From Myxococcales bacterium (GTDB lineage Bacteria; Myxococcota_A; UBA9042), in assembly GCA_009692465.1 (NCBI GenBank), contig SHZD01000002.1, forward strand, positions 1 to 64,000: 64,000 nt of DNA. Reading direction: 5' to 3'. Position 1 is the first letter of the stretch. Each line of letters opens with the position of its first letter. Below the pieces are notes generated by a model, which was not told the origin of the DNA, made no database searches, and worked only from the letters and a program-made list of their open reading frames with translations. The position numbers and the translations under genes were made by a program. Shown here in pieces: positions 16,711-26,248 of the stretch.

Positions 16711-18084
16711 TTAAATCAAGCCAATCCGGACCAACGTCGCAATGGTGCTCCAGCCTAGGGCGAACACCAACGCCACCGCACCCACCCACAAAAACTGCCG
16801 CACCACTCGCCGGGTCGGCCACCACGGCGGGGTCGCAGCCGATGTCCATTGCGCCTGGCTGATCACTGGATCGGGATGCGTCGAATGGGCGGCGGCCATA
16901 TCCAGATCGGCGCGCTGGTCAGGGGTCAGGTAGGCGCGCGGATACATCATCGAAGGCTGACGGGCACTGGCTGGCGCAAAGGTTTCCGGTGCAGTTTGAC
17001 TATGTTGGGGCCGACGGGGCCGAGCTTGCGGGTGCTCTAGAGGGCTTTGCGCCACCACCGACAGCTGCGAAGGCTGGTACTCGTCGGCGCCCATTTTCGC
17101 CAACGGCGGGGTCGCAATCGCGTTTTGTGGCACCGAGCCCGGCGGCGCAGCTTGCAGCAGTTTGCGCACGTCTTCGGCGAGACGCGCGTTATCGTAACCA
17201 GGCGAAGTGGTGCGCAGCCAGCCTTCCAAATCGGCGGCCAGTAGCCCCATCGACTGATAGCGGGTCGCTTTGTTGCGCTCCAAAGCCATGTGAATGATCG
17301 CCGATAGTTCGGTAGACAGCCCGTCGGCCAGGTTATGCGCCTTGGTGATCGGATCTTCGCGCACGGCGCGCAACACCGCAAACGGCGAACCGGAGCCCAT
17401 CGCGCGAAACAGTGGCTTGCCGGTCACCATTTCCCACATGCACACGCCGAGGCTGAACACGTCGCTGCGGCCGTCGACCAGCTCGGCGCTGGCCTGCTCG
17501 GGGCTCATGTAGGCGTATTTGCCTTTGATGATGCCAGCCATCGTCTGCTGGATGCGGGCGGCGACCTTGGCGACGCCAAAGTCGATGATCTTGACCTCGC
17601 CGCCGCGCGCAATCAGCACGTTTTGTGGGCTGACATCGCGGTGGACAATGCCCAGCCGGGTGCCATTTTCGTCGAGCAGCTCGTGCGCGTGCTCCAAGCC
17701 GCGGGCAATGCCGGCGCAGACATAGGCGACCATCGTCGGCGACGCTCGCGCTCCGCGGTTTTCGCAGGTCGCCGCCAGCGTGCCCAAATCGACGCCGTCG
17801 ACGTACTCCATAATGAAAAAATAGGTGCCATCGTGGCAGCCGAGCTCAAAAGTCTGAGCGATATTGCTGTGATCAAAGCGCATCGCTAGGCGCGCTTCTT
17901 GAACCAACATCTCGACTGCGCTTTGGTCCTCGGTCAACTGGGCGTGCATGCGCTTGAGCGCCACCAACTTGTTGTCGCCGTGCGTCGTCGGCGCCTTGGC
18001 CAGATAAACCTCGGCCATGCCGCCGCGACCTAGGCGCCGCAGTAGCTCATAGGGTCCAAATTGTTGAGGAAATTCGTTGCGCAC
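16711..18084 (-). CDS. Membrane-tailed Ser/Thr protein kinase
   Basis: The 457-residue protein is a complete Hanks-type kinase. It has the glycine loop LGRGGMAEVYLA near residue 18, Lys in VALKRM, the catalytic loop HRDVSPQN, DFGVAK with the Mg-binding Asp, and an APE-like SPEQ region. After the kinase domain comes a Pro/Gln/Ser-rich linker. A single C-terminal transmembrane helix (FLWVGAVALVFALGWSTIATLV) leaves almost nothing outside. HRDVSPQN is typical of myxobacterial PknB-like kinases. The start is GTG at 18084 with a weak ribosome-binding site. The alpha/beta hydrolase lies upstream on the same strand. Confidence 0.93.
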   Translation of the reverse strand: MRNEFPQQFGPYELLRRLGRGGMAEVYLAKAPTTHGDNKLVALKRMHAQLTEDQSAVEMLVQEARLAMRFDHSNIAQTFELGCHDGTYFFIMEYVDGVDLGTLAATCENRGARASPTMVAYVCAGIARGLEHAHELLDENGTRLGIVHRDVSPQNVLIARGGEVKIIDFGVAKVAARIQQTMAGIIKGKYAYMSPEQASAELVDGRSDVFSLGVCMWEMVTGKPLFRAMGSGSPFAVLRAVREDPITKAHNLADGLSTELSAIIHMALERNKATRYQSMGLLAADLEGWLRTTSPGYDNARLAEDVRKLLQAAPPGSVPQNAIATPPLAKMGADEYQPSQLSVVAQSPLEHPQARPRRPQHSQTAPETFAPASARQPSMMYPRAYLTPDQRADLDMAAAHSTHPDPVISQAQWTSAATPPWWPTRRVVRQFLWVGAVALVFALGWSTIATLVRIGLI

Positions 18085-18156
18085 GGCCCAGCCACAGACA
18101 AGGGCATTACTCTAACACTGCGTCCGCAGCCAGCCAACTTTGGCGACGTCTCAAAA

Positions 18157-19098
18157 TTAGCATAAAAATTCAAGAAGTTCCACGTTGACCGCCTCTGGTT
18201 CTTCTTGCTGCAGCCAGTGGCCGGCGTCGGCAAAATAGCGCACTTCAAACGGCCCGCTGCACCAGTGTTGCGCTTCGGGTGCCAGAAAATCGCCCAACGC
18301 CGGATCCTTGCGACCCCACAGCGTCAGCACCGGACACGCGATCGGCCGCGCCAATGAGTCGGTCAGCGCCAAGAACTTGGGGATCGAGCGGTAATAGGCC
18401 AGCGCCGCTTGGGCAACTCCCGGCCGGGCGATACGCTCGCCGTAGACGGCAAAATCGGTGCGCGCAAAGGCCGAACGCTTGCCAGCGGCCCCCAAAAACG
18501 ATCGAGCCATGGCGGTCACGGGGTCTTTGGCAATCCAACGCTCGGTCAAGCCGGGAATCTGAAACATCACCATGTACCAAGACTTGAACAACTGCGACGG
18601 ATGGCGCCACAAGGACCGACGAAAAGCCAACGGGTGCGGGGCATTGAGAATGACCAACCGCTGCACAACCTGCGGATGCACAGCCGCCAGCGCCCACGCG
18701 ATGGCGCCACCCCAATCGTGCGCCACCACCATCGCCGACTCTGCGTGGCCACGCTCGCTTTGCAACACCTTGATAAGAAGCGCGATGTCCTCGGCAAGAG
18801 TGGCGATATCGTACCCGCCTTGGCGCGGGTCCGGCTTGTCACTGTCGCCATAACCGCGCAAGTCGGGTGCCACGGCCAAAAATCCGGCGTCGCCCAGCGC
18901 CCGCAATTGGTGCCGCCACGACCACCAAAACTCGGGAAAGCCGTGCAAAAACACCACCAGCTGCCCATTGATGGGACCGTGGCTGGCCACATGCAGACTC
19001 AGGTGCGGGCGAACCGTTAGCCGTCGCTGAGAAAATCCTTCAGTTTTAGGTAGTTGCAACCCTAACCACCACAGCCAGGCAACGGAATATGGGTGCAA
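18157..19098 (-). CDS. Alpha/beta hydrolase, epoxide-hydrolase-like
   Basis: The protein has the alpha/beta-hydrolase layout with an aspartate nucleophile, as in epoxide hydrolases and haloalkane dehalogenases: FLHGFPEFWWSW (oxyanion HGxP), PDLRGYGDSDKP, nucleophile motif HDWGG, LWGRKDPAL with the acid region, and the catalytic His in DAGHWLQ. Epoxide hydrolase is the most likely activity. The ATG at 19098 overlaps the end of the upstream Cys-repeat lipoprotein gene by 37 bp. A TTG at 19059 just after that stop is an alternative start. Confidence 0.85.
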   Translation of the reverse strand: MHPYSVAWLWWLGLQLPKTEGFSQRRLTVRPHLSLHVASHGPINGQLVVFLHGFPEFWWSWRHQLRALGDAGFLAVAPDLRGYGDSDKPDPRQGGYDIATLAEDIALLIKVLQSERGHAESAMVVAHDWGGAIAWALAAVHPQVVQRLVILNAPHPLAFRRSLWRHPSQLFKSWYMVMFQIPGLTERWIAKDPVTAMARSFLGAAGKRSAFARTDFAVYGERIARPGVAQAALAYYRSIPKFLALTDSLARPIACPVLTLWGRKDPALGDFLAPEAQHWCSGPFEVRYFADAGHWLQQEEPEAVNVELLEFLC

Positions 19099-22000
19099 CT
19101 GCCGTTAAAGGTGTTGCAGAAGTCCTGGGTGCATGGGTTCTTGTCGTCGCATTCGACCGCGGACTTGCACACCGGCTTGGGGTTGCAGCCCGGAATTTTC
19201 TGGTGGGCGCACTTGCTCTGCAGCAAGTCGCAGAAGTCGACAGTGCACGAGTTAGCGTCATCGCAGTCGGTCTGCAACTTGCACTGTGGGTTGGGATTGC
19301 AGCCGGCAATGGGGGTGTAAATGCAGTTGCCGCTAAAGGTGTTGCAAGTGTCGAAGGTGCAACTGTTCTTGTCGTCGCACTCGGTGTTGACCTTGCATTG
19401 GGCGCCACAATTGCCGATTTTTTGGTAGACGCAGCCGACCAGCGGCAGGCACGCATCCACAGTGCAAGCGTCGTTGTCGTTGCAGGTTGCCACCTTGCCC
19501 GAGCACACGCCGTTGGCACAGGCGTCGCCGGTGGTGCAGGCGCTGTTATCGTCACAGCTACCGCCGCTCGCCGGTTTGACCCCGCACAGGCCTAGCACGC
19601 ACGCTGGGGTCAGGCACGCCATTGCGCTCGACTTGCACTCGCTATCGATTTTGCACTTGTTGCCACAGCTGGGCAGGTTGGTGAATTGGCACTTGCCGGT
19701 CAGGGTCACGCACACGTCCACGGTACAGGCGTCCGAATCCGTGCAGGCCACCGCGGGACCGCCGACGCACACCCCGACCTTGCAGGTGTCGCCCTGGGTG
19801 CACAAGTTGGGGTCGTCGCATTTGGCGCCGTCAACGACCACGCTGAACACGCACTTGGCGGTTTTGGCGTCGCAACTATCCTTGGTACACGGATTTTTGT
19901 CGTCACAGATCAACGCGACTCCAGCCTGGCAGGCGCCGCCCTTGCACACATCGCCGCTGGTACACAGGCTGCCATCGTCACAAACCGAGCCACCATTGTT
20001 GAATTGGCAGATGCCAGCCGCGCACTTGTCGACGGTGCACACATTGGCGTCGTTGCAGTCGGTGGTGGCCTTGCAGGTGGTTCCACAGCCGGCGATCGCG
20101 GTGTGACTGCAAGCGCCGGAAGCGGGATCGCACTTGTCGGCGGTGCAGTCGTTGTTATCATTGCAGTTCTTGGCGGTGCCGCCGCATTGGCCCTTGGCGC
20201 AGATATCGGCGCTGGTGCACAAGCTTTTGTCGTCACAGGCGCTGCCGTTGTTGCCCAAATTGTGGGTGCACTTGCCGTTTTCCTTGTTGCACAAATCCAC
20301 CGTGCACGGGTTGGTGTCGTCGCACCCGACTTTGGTGCCGCCACACACGCCAGCGCTGCAGACGTCGCTGCCGGTACACAGATCGCCGTCGTTGCAAGCC
20401 GCGCCGGTCAGTGCCTTGTTTTGACACAGCTTAGCCACGCAGGCGGGTTGAAAACAGACGTTCTTGGCGCCGCAATCCGCGTCAGTGGCACAGTTGGCTC
20501 CGCATTTGGGAATGCCGGTGAAAGCGCACTTGCCCGTGACCACGGAACAAGCATCGACCGTGCATGGATCGTTGTCAAAACAGGCAATTGCGGTGCCAGC
20601 GCAGCTGGCTGCCTTGCAGGTATCCCCTTGGGTGCAGCCATTGCCGTCGCTACACCCAGCGCCGTCCTGGGCGGCCAGCGCCGCGCACTTGCCGGTCGTT
20701 TTGTTGCAACTGTCGATCGTGCAAGGGTTTTTATCGTCGCAGACCACGGCTTTGCCGACGCCGCACAGGCCTTGCGCGCACACTTCGCCGACCGTGCAGC
20801 CGTTGCCATCGTCGCACAGGCCACCACTGGCGTTGGCAACCGCACAGGTGCCCACGTTGCATGTGTTCTTCGTGCATGGATTTTTGTCGTCGCAATCGCC
20901 GTCCGCTTTGCAGTCACTGCCACAGCCCGCAATCGGCGTCGCCACACACTTGCCGGTGCCCTTGTCGCAACTGTCTGCGGTGCAAGCATTGTTGTCGTTG
21001 CAGGTCACTGCGCCGGTGCCGCTGCACATGCCCAGCTTGCAGGCGTCGCCCAGCGAACACAGGTTGCCGTCGTCACACGGAGTATTGGTGGCCAGTGGGC
21101 TGGCGAGACAGGCGCCGTTGCCCTTGTCGCACGTGTCGAGCGTGCACGGATTCTTGTCGTCGCAAACCACTGTTTTACCTTTGCATACACCTGCTTGCGC
21201 TTCGACGGCACAGGCGTCACCACTGGTGCAGGCGTTGCCATCGCTGCATGCCCCGCCCGCTTGTGGTTTCTGCTGGCACAGGCCTTGTACGCAACTGTCG
21301 GTGGTGCATGGATTCTTGTCGCTGCAGTCGGCGGCAGTCTTGCAAGCGTCGCCGCAGTTGGGGATGTCCTTGAAACTACACTTGCCGCCCGCACAGGCAT
21401 CGAGCGTACACGGGTTGGCGTCCGTGCATGGCAAGGCCGAGCCCGCGCATTTTCCGGTGACGCAGCTGTCTTTTTCGGTGCAGGCGTCTTTGTCCGTGCA
21501 AGCCGCGCCATTGGCCAGCGCGATGGCGGCGCATTTGCCGGTAGTTTTGTCGCAACTGTCCGTGGTGCAAGGATTGCCGTCGTCGCATACCGCGGCAGCG
21601 CCCGCCACGCATACGCCGACTTTGCACTGATCCGAGAGTGTGCATAAGTTAGCGTCTTCGCAAGCAGAACCGTCCGCGGCATTGGCGACTACACACTTGC
21701 CGGTGGCCTTGACGCAGCTGTCGATGGTGCACGGATTGCCGTCGTTGCAGATCTGGGCGCTACCAGCGACGCATTTGCCCGCCGCACAGCTGTCGGCCGC
21801 AGTGCACAAGTCGCCGTCGTCGCACGGGCCGTCTTTGGCGGCGTTGACGCACTTGCTTTTTTCGCAACTATCAGCTGTGCAAGGGTTTTTGTCGTCACAG
21901 GGGCTGGCGTCTTTGCAGTTGCCACCGCAGCCGGCGATCGGGTCCGAAGTGCAAGCGCCAGTTTGCAGAGCGCAGGTGTCTAACGTGCAAGCGTCTTTGT

Positions 22001-23522
22001 CGTCACAGCTTTTCGCCGCCGATGCGCACACCCCCTTGCTGCAGGCGTCTTTGTCCGTGCAGGGATTGTTGTCGCTGCACGGGCCGGCCTCGGCAAACAC
22101 GCTGGTGCATTTTGCGGTCGCGCTAGCGCAACTATCGGTGGTGCACGGATTGCCGTCGTCGCAACTGAGCGCGCCGCCAGCGCACTTGCCGCCAGAGCAA
22201 GTGTCCTTGTCCGAGCAGGCATTGGCGTCGTCGCAGGCCTTGCCGTCGTCGTTCTTGCTGGCGCATTTGCCGGTGGCCGGGTCGCAACTGTCCACGGTGC
22301 ACCCATTGGTGTCGTCACACACCAGCGCCGCGCCAAAGCAGCCACCGCCCACGCAGGCGTCCTTGTCGGTGCACAGGTTGTCGTCACTGCAGGTGGCAGT
22401 GTCCAGCGGGACAGGGGTGCAAAAACCGGCGGCGCACTGGTCTTTGGTACACGGATTCTTGTCGTCGCAGTCGGCGCTAGCCTTGCACTTGCTGCCACAA
22501 CCGGCGATGGCAGTGGCCTTGCACTTGCCAGACGCCGCGTCGCAAGAATCTTCGGTACAGGGGTCCCCATCGGCGCAAACCGTTGCCGACCCTGAGCATT
22601 TGCCAGTTTTGCACGTTTCGCCGGTGGTGCAGCCGTTGTTGTCGTTGCACACATCGCCGTCGGCGGTCGCACTAACCGAGCAAGCGCCGGTTTTGGCCTC
22701 ACAGGCATCGGTTGTGCACGGATCGCCATCGTCGCACGGCACAATGACGCCGACGCAAATGCCGGTCTTGCAGGCCTCGCCGCCAGTACACAAGTTGCCG
22801 TCGTCACAGGCGGTGCCATCGGCTTGCGGTTCACTGCTGCAAGCACCGGTGGAAGCGTTGCAGCTGTCACTGGTGCAGCCATTCTTGTCGTCACAGTCGG
22901 CGTCGGTCGCGCAGCCGGTCTTGGCGCAACCAGCAACCGGGCTGAACACGCAAGCGTTGCTGGTGGCATCGCAGGCATCGCTGGTACACAGATCGCCGTC
23001 GTCGCACACTTTGGCTTTGCCTACGCACTGACCTGCAGCGCAGGCTCCACCGACTGTGCAATTGGCGCTGGCGGTGCAGGCCGCGCCGTCAGCAGCCACA
23101 CTTACTGAACAAATGCCGGCGACGCAGACTGCGACACTGCAGGAGCCCACGGCCAATTGGCAGTCGTCGTCCGTCGCGCACTGCGGCGCTGAGTCCGCTC
23201 CGCCATCCGCTGGCGCTAAATCGGTCGGCCCGCCGTCTGCGGTACCGTCACCACCCACGGCGCTATCGCCAACTGCTGGCACATCGGCAGTGGGCAGGCC
23301 ATCGCCAGCAGTGCCGTCGGGGCTCTTGGCGGTGCTGTCGCCGATGGCATCCACGCTGGCAGCGCCGACGTCGGTGCCGGTTGCACCTGAGGCCTGCGCG
23401 GACCCGGCCACAGCGGCAGTGTCCTCACCGCAGCCGACCAGCGCCGCAGGTCCACCACCTGCCGCCGCCCACGCTACTGCCAACCATGCGAACTGCCGAC
23501 GCGAACCATGCGAAACCTGCAT
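19062..23522 (-). CDS. Giant Cys-repeat lipoprotein, 1486 aa
   Basis: After a signal peptide ending in the lipobox AALVGC and an Ala/Gly/Asp-rich spacer (to about residue 110), the whole protein is a tandem array of Cys repeats. Typical units read CDDGNPCTTDSC, then GxGKCxxxxxxGxxCDDGNxCTxGDxC, alternating with CGxxCKxxxDCDDKNPCTxDxC. In sampled stretches about one residue in seven is Cys, implying well over 100 disulfides if all pair. Such proteins are known in Myxococcota but have no assigned activity; a rigid surface fibre or Ca-binding adhesin is plausible because of the Asp/Asn-rich loops. The ATG at 23522 follows GGGAGG. Long open frames on the opposite strand are by-products of the repeat composition. 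Confidence 0.88.
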   Translation of the reverse strand: MQVSHGSRRQFAWLAVAWAAAGGGPAALVGCGEDTAAVAGSAQASGATGTDVGAASVDAIGDSTAKSPDGTAGDGLPTADVPAVGDSAVGGDGTADGGPTDLAPADGGADSAPQCATDDDCQLAVGSCSVAVCVAGICSVSVAADGAACTASANCTVGGACAAGQCVGKAKVCDDGDLCTSDACDATSNACVFSPVAGCAKTGCATDADCDDKNGCTSDSCNASTGACSSEPQADGTACDDGNLCTGGEACKTGICVGVIVPCDDGDPCTTDACEAKTGACSVSATADGDVCNDNNGCTTGETCKTGKCSGSATVCADGDPCTEDSCDAASGKCKATAIAGCGSKCKASADCDDKNPCTKDQCAAGFCTPVPLDTATCSDDNLCTDKDACVGGGCFGAALVCDDTNGCTVDSCDPATGKCASKNDDGKACDDANACSDKDTCSGGKCAGGALSCDDGNPCTTDSCASATAKCTSVFAEAGPCSDNNPCTDKDACSKGVCASAAKSCDDKDACTLDTCALQTGACTSDPIAGCGGNCKDASPCDDKNPCTADSCEKSKCVNAAKDGPCDDGDLCTAADSCAAGKCVAGSAQICNDGNPCTIDSCVKATGKCVVANAADGSACEDANLCTLSDQCKVGVCVAGAAAVCDDGNPCTTDSCDKTTGKCAAIALANGAACTDKDACTEKDSCVTGKCAGSALPCTDANPCTLDACAGGKCSFKDIPNCGDACKTAADCSDKNPCTTDSCVQGLCQQKPQAGGACSDGNACTSGDACAVEAQAGVCKGKTVVCDDKNPCTLDTCDKGNGACLASPLATNTPCDDGNLCSLGDACKLGMCSGTGAVTCNDNNACTADSCDKGTGKCVATPIAGCGSDCKADGDCDDKNPCTKNTCNVGTCAVANASGGLCDDGNGCTVGEVCAQGLCGVGKAVVCDDKNPCTIDSCNKTTGKCAALAAQDGAGCSDGNGCTQGDTCKAASCAGTAIACFDNDPCTVDACSVVTGKCAFTGIPKCGANCATDADCGAKNVCFQPACVAKLCQNKALTGAACNDGDLCTGSDVCSAGVCGGTKVGCDDTNPCTVDLCNKENGKCTHNLGNNGSACDDKSLCTSADICAKGQCGGTAKNCNDNNDCTADKCDPASGACSHTAIAGCGTTCKATTDCNDANVCTVDKCAAGICQFNNGGSVCDDGSLCTSGDVCKGGACQAGVALICDDKNPCTKDSCDAKTAKCVFSVVVDGAKCDDPNLCTQGDTCKVGVCVGGPAVACTDSDACTVDVCVTLTGKCQFTNLPSCGNKCKIDSECKSSAMACLTPACVLGLCGVKPASGGSCDDNSACTTGDACANGVCSGKVATCNDNDACTVDACLPLVGCVYQKIGNCGAQCKVNTECDDKNSCTFDTCNTFSGNCIYTPIAGCNPNPQCKLQTDCDDANSCTVDFCDLLQSKCAHQKIPGCNPKPVCKSAVECDDKNPCTQDFCNTFNGSCTHIPLPGCGG

Positions 23523-23547
23523 CACTGCCCTCCCGTTTCCGAGTCGC

Positions 23548-23935
23548 CTAGGGCGACACCATTTCTAAATCGCTTACGGCGACAAAATACTGCAAGATCA
23601 GTGCTGAATTGCTGATCTGCACGTTCTCTTCACGCAAATCCACGGACAAGGGCCGCAGGTGCCGATCGCAATCGGGCGGATACTGGTGGTGCGATCGCCC
23701 ACCGTTGTTCCGTCGACTTGCGGCAGGCGCAAGGGTGCGTCTACCGCCGCGTCAAGCCAAACGACCCTGCCCACCAATGCTACAGAACACTGCTCGTAGA
23801 TGCCTCGGACCACTTGCAGCGCGGCAATCAAGTAGCACTCCAATTGTAGCATACGGGTCGACTGCGCGCGCAACCTCAACCGTGCAGCGCTTACACCCTT
23901 CCCCTGCCTGCCAAAACGTCCTACCATCGCCCCGC
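23548..23935 (-). pseudogene. Possible decayed small gene in three frames
   Basis: Three stretches with protein-like codon use follow each other in different minus-strand frames: WQAGEGCKRCTVEVARAVDPY (about 23930-23755), VVWLDAAVDAPLRLPQVDGT through RPIAIGTCGP (about 23850-23660), and LSVDLREENVQISNSALILQ to VSP with a TAG at 23548. Joined by two frameshifts they would give one ORF ending 26 bp before the lipoprotein start. It is either a broken gene or chance; no homologue is recognised. The rest of the 23523-23960 gap shows nothing else. Confidence 0.25.
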
Positions 23936-23960
23936 GTCAGCCCGCAGGCTGGAGGCAAGC

Positions 23961-24587
23961 ATGAGTCCGGTACTGGCAGGTTTGGCATTGGTGATCGCGC
24001 TCGCCGTCGTGGTGATCTTGATCGCTATGCGCAAAAAAACAGCGTCGCCTGCAGCGCATGCCCCAGTGTCGCCGACAGCATCTGCCCCTGTGTCGCCTCC
24101 AGCGTCTGCCCCTGTGTCGCCTCCAGCGTCTGCCACGGCCGGTCGCGCCACCTTGGCGGCCGCTACGCGACCCGTTTCAGCCCCTGCGCCCATCGCCGCT
24201 GCCGCTAAGCCCGCGCCTGCAGTCGGTGAACTTCCAGCGGTGCTCGACAAGGTCAGTTGCACCTTCAACACCGCCTTGCATGGGGCGATGCCGCCCTTTG
24301 GGAAATTGTCGTTTAGTGGTGGCGTTGTGTTGTTTGAGGCTAGCTCACGGGTCGTCACCAAAGCGGGCGGACTGGGCGAAGATGGCTCGTCAACGCTGCA
24401 GTCGCTGGGCGCCATTGAGATGGGCAAATTTCGCTTCGAAATCGAGGCGGCGACGGTTCAGCGCATCGATTTTGGCCCTAAAAGCGCCACGGTCCACGCC
24501 GATTCGGGGACCTACCTGTTTGAGGGGCTGGCGACCTGCGGCCCATTGCTCAAGCCGTGGTTTGGTTCCCATGGGCTGGAAGACTGA
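23961..24587 (+). CDS. Single-pass membrane protein of unknown function, 208 aa
   Basis: The N-terminal anchor (LAGLALVIALAVVVILIAM) is followed by an Ala/Pro/Ser linker built of three 24-bp repeats. A small C-terminal domain (about residues 95-208, from VSCTFNTALHGAMPPFG to GPLLKPWFG) is unrecognised. The start ATG at 23961 has GGAGG six bases upstream. It lies divergent from the giant lipoprotein gene. Confidence 0.65.
   Translation: MSPVLAGLALVIALAVVVILIAMRKKTASPAAHAPVSPTASAPVSPPASAPVSPPASATAGRATLAAATRPVSAPAPIAAAAKPAPAVGELPAVLDKVSCTFNTALHGAMPPFGKLSFSGGVVLFEASSRVVTKAGGLGEDGSSTLQSLGAIEMGKFRFEIEAATVQRIDFGPKSATVHADSGTYLFEGLATCGPLLKPWFGSHGLED
24060..24131. repeat. In-frame 24-bp repeat, 3 copies
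   Basis: GCCCCAGTGTCGCCGACAGCATCT-type units at 24060, 24084 and 24108 encode APVSP(T/P)AS three times in the linker of the membrane protein. The last two copies are identical. Confidence 0.9.
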
Positions 24588-24752
24588 GTTTGTGCAGGGC
24601 TGAACGGCTGTAGTTTTAAACAGTTGTAGTCTTGCGCCGCCGAAGCCGTGAGCAAGCGAAGTCGCGAGCAACCGAAGCCCTGGGCAGCGCTCAGTCTGAG
24701 CCACATCGGCGGACCAACTGACCACCAGTACCAGCTAAACGTGTTGAATTGA

Positions 24753-24998
24753 CTAGCGAATGCTGGTTGACGACGGCTCATTGCCACTGAGCGGGCGCAC
24801 AGAAAATAACGGCCGCGGTCCACGCTTGGTCGCCGCGATGGCATTGACTGCGCGCACCTCTTGCGGTTGCAGTCCAGCATCGCCCGGCATTTGGGTGGCA
24901 GTAGCGCAGCAGCCTGTCGCCACGGTCGCAAAGACGGCAGCAAGCGCGCCGACAAGTAAATGCACTAAGAGAGTTGGTGATTTGCCTAAGCGCTTCAT
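24753..24998 (-). CDS. Small putative lipoprotein, 81 aa
   Basis: A short frame starts at ATG 24998 and reads a classic lipoprotein signal: basic KRLGKS, a hydrophobic core, then the lipobox VATGC. The mature part (about 55 residues) has no recognised motif. The ribosome-binding site is weak. It lies 110 bp downstream of the acyltransferase gene on the same strand, suggesting a two-gene unit. It is too short for certainty. Confidence 0.5.
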   Translation of the reverse strand: MKRLGKSPTLLVHLLVGALAAVFATVATGCCATATQMPGDAGLQPQEVRAVNAIAATKRGPRPLFSVRPLSGNEPSSTSIR

Positions 24999-25108
24999 CT
25001 TCACGGTCCAGCAGCGAGCGAGCGCCCGCGGCCGGTGAGACGGTTGGTGGTGCCCTACGGTTTGGGCGCCAGTCCCACCCTGCTCCAAAGGCCGCCCACC
25101 GGACCCGA

Positions 25109-26098
25109 CTACAAGAAGCGATCCATGCCGCTGACACCGTCGCTGGTTTGGCTGTCGCCGGCTTGATACTCAGGATCCAGCAACGCATTGATGTGGGCCA
25201 TCACCACATCGGTGGCCGCGCGAAACTTGGGCCCATGCGTTTCTGCAGCGGCCCGGGTCAGAGGCGCATACGCTTCGGTCACCCGGTGAGGTGCCAATTG
25301 CGGGCCATTGAGCTCCAATGGCTGACCAAACCGGTAGACAATGCGCCCCCCTTTCGACAACGGCCGATTGGTCGGATACGCCTTGTCGCTGCCATTGCAC
25401 CCAACCGGCACGATGGCCGCGCCCAGATGCTGCGCGACTTGCACCAACCCCGTATGACCGCGGGCCAAGCGGGTGCTGCGGGTGCCTTGCGGAAAAACCA
25501 AAACATTGACCCCCAACTCACAAATCGCCTGCCGATTCAGGCGGATGACGTGATCCAGCAATGGCGCAAAGCGGGCCTCAAACCAGGCGACAAAACCCTC
25601 CGCGTTGCCACCAAATTGAGCAATAAATGTCTGAACTTCAGGTGATTGTGCGCCAGTATCAACCGCAAGTGGGTCCATCGTCCCGTCGACGAGGTTGCGC
25701 AAGAAGCGGTACTCGGGGTCGGCCATCGGGCGCTTGAAGTGAGCACGAAAATCGGTTGCCAGCACATAACCGCGTGACGGCAATGGAATATTATTCATCA
25801 GGTCCAAAAACTTGGCGGTCGGCCGATGGTCGTAGTACTTGCCTTTGACCCAGGTCGCCGTGAACGGGAATCCGCGCCGGTACATGCTGTACTGTGCTGG
25901 CCAATAGTTGTAGCGATCCGTGTGGTTCATCGCCAAGAACACCGTGCGGTCCCGCGGCAAGTTGTCCAAGCCCTCCATGATGATTTCGGTGCGGCGTGGC
26001 AGCAGGTAGTCCCACGACAACACTAGATTTGCAAAGGCAATTTGGCCAATCGGGCGGCGATGTAGCCGCAGTTTGCTTAGGCGGTCGATGTCGATCAT
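25109..26098 (-). CDS. PlsC-like 1-acylglycerol-3-phosphate acyltransferase family protein
   Basis: The 329-residue protein has the acyltransferase arrangement: motif I near residue 58, LMNNIPLPSRG near 100, motif III near 202, and IVPVGCNGSDKAYP as motif IV. Motif I reads NHTDRYN, where a strict HxxxxD would need Asp rather than Asn at the last position. Motif III reads FPQGTRS, with Gln where most members have Glu (EGTRS). Either it is a divergent subfamily with changed chemistry or its substrate specificity differs. Role in phospholipid or lipid A-like acyl transfer is inferred. No transmembrane segment is obvious. Confidence 0.7.
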   Translation of the reverse strand: MIDIDRLSKLRLHRRPIGQIAFANLVLSWDYLLPRRTEIIMEGLDNLPRDRTVFLAMNHTDRYNYWPAQYSMYRRGFPFTATWVKGKYYDHRPTAKFLDLMNNIPLPSRGYVLATDFRAHFKRPMADPEYRFLRNLVDGTMDPLAVDTGAQSPEVQTFIAQFGGNAEGFVAWFEARFAPLLDHVIRLNRQAICELGVNVLVFPQGTRSTRLARGHTGLVQVAQHLGAAIVPVGCNGSDKAYPTNRPLSKGGRIVYRFGQPLELNGPQLAPHRVTEAYAPLTRAAAETHGPKFRAATDVVMAHINALLDPEYQAGDSQTSDGVSGMDRFL

Positions 26099-26231
26099 GG
26101 ATGGAAGGCCTGTGCAGCGTTAAGCGGTGTTGGTCAGCACTTGCCGATGGTAGCGTGCGCGGCGCAAAAACGGCAACCGCTGGCGCGATTCGTCAGCAAT
26201 ATCACACGATCACTGGTCCGGGCGCGCCCAA

Positions 26232-26248
26232 TTGGCACGGTACTTGCG
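26232..26248 (+). promoter_or_regulatory. Candidate sigma-54 promoter (-24/-12)
   Basis: TTGGCACGGTACTTGCG matches the TGGCAC-N5-TTGCW pattern at every position except the final W, with GG at 26234-26235 and GC at 26246-26247. Transcription would start near 26259 and run into the helical-repeat gene 26441-28687, which is followed by a sigma-54 activator gene. A GC-rich hairpin follows at about 26250-26266. The rest of the 26099-26440 gap shows no gene. Confidence 0.65.

Noticed and set aside
19462-23031. Long open frames (up to 653 aa) on the strand opposite the giant lipoprotein
   Set aside because: They are antisense to the Cys-repeat array. Its codon composition and absence of some codons keep the other strand open. 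No start site or domain is seen.
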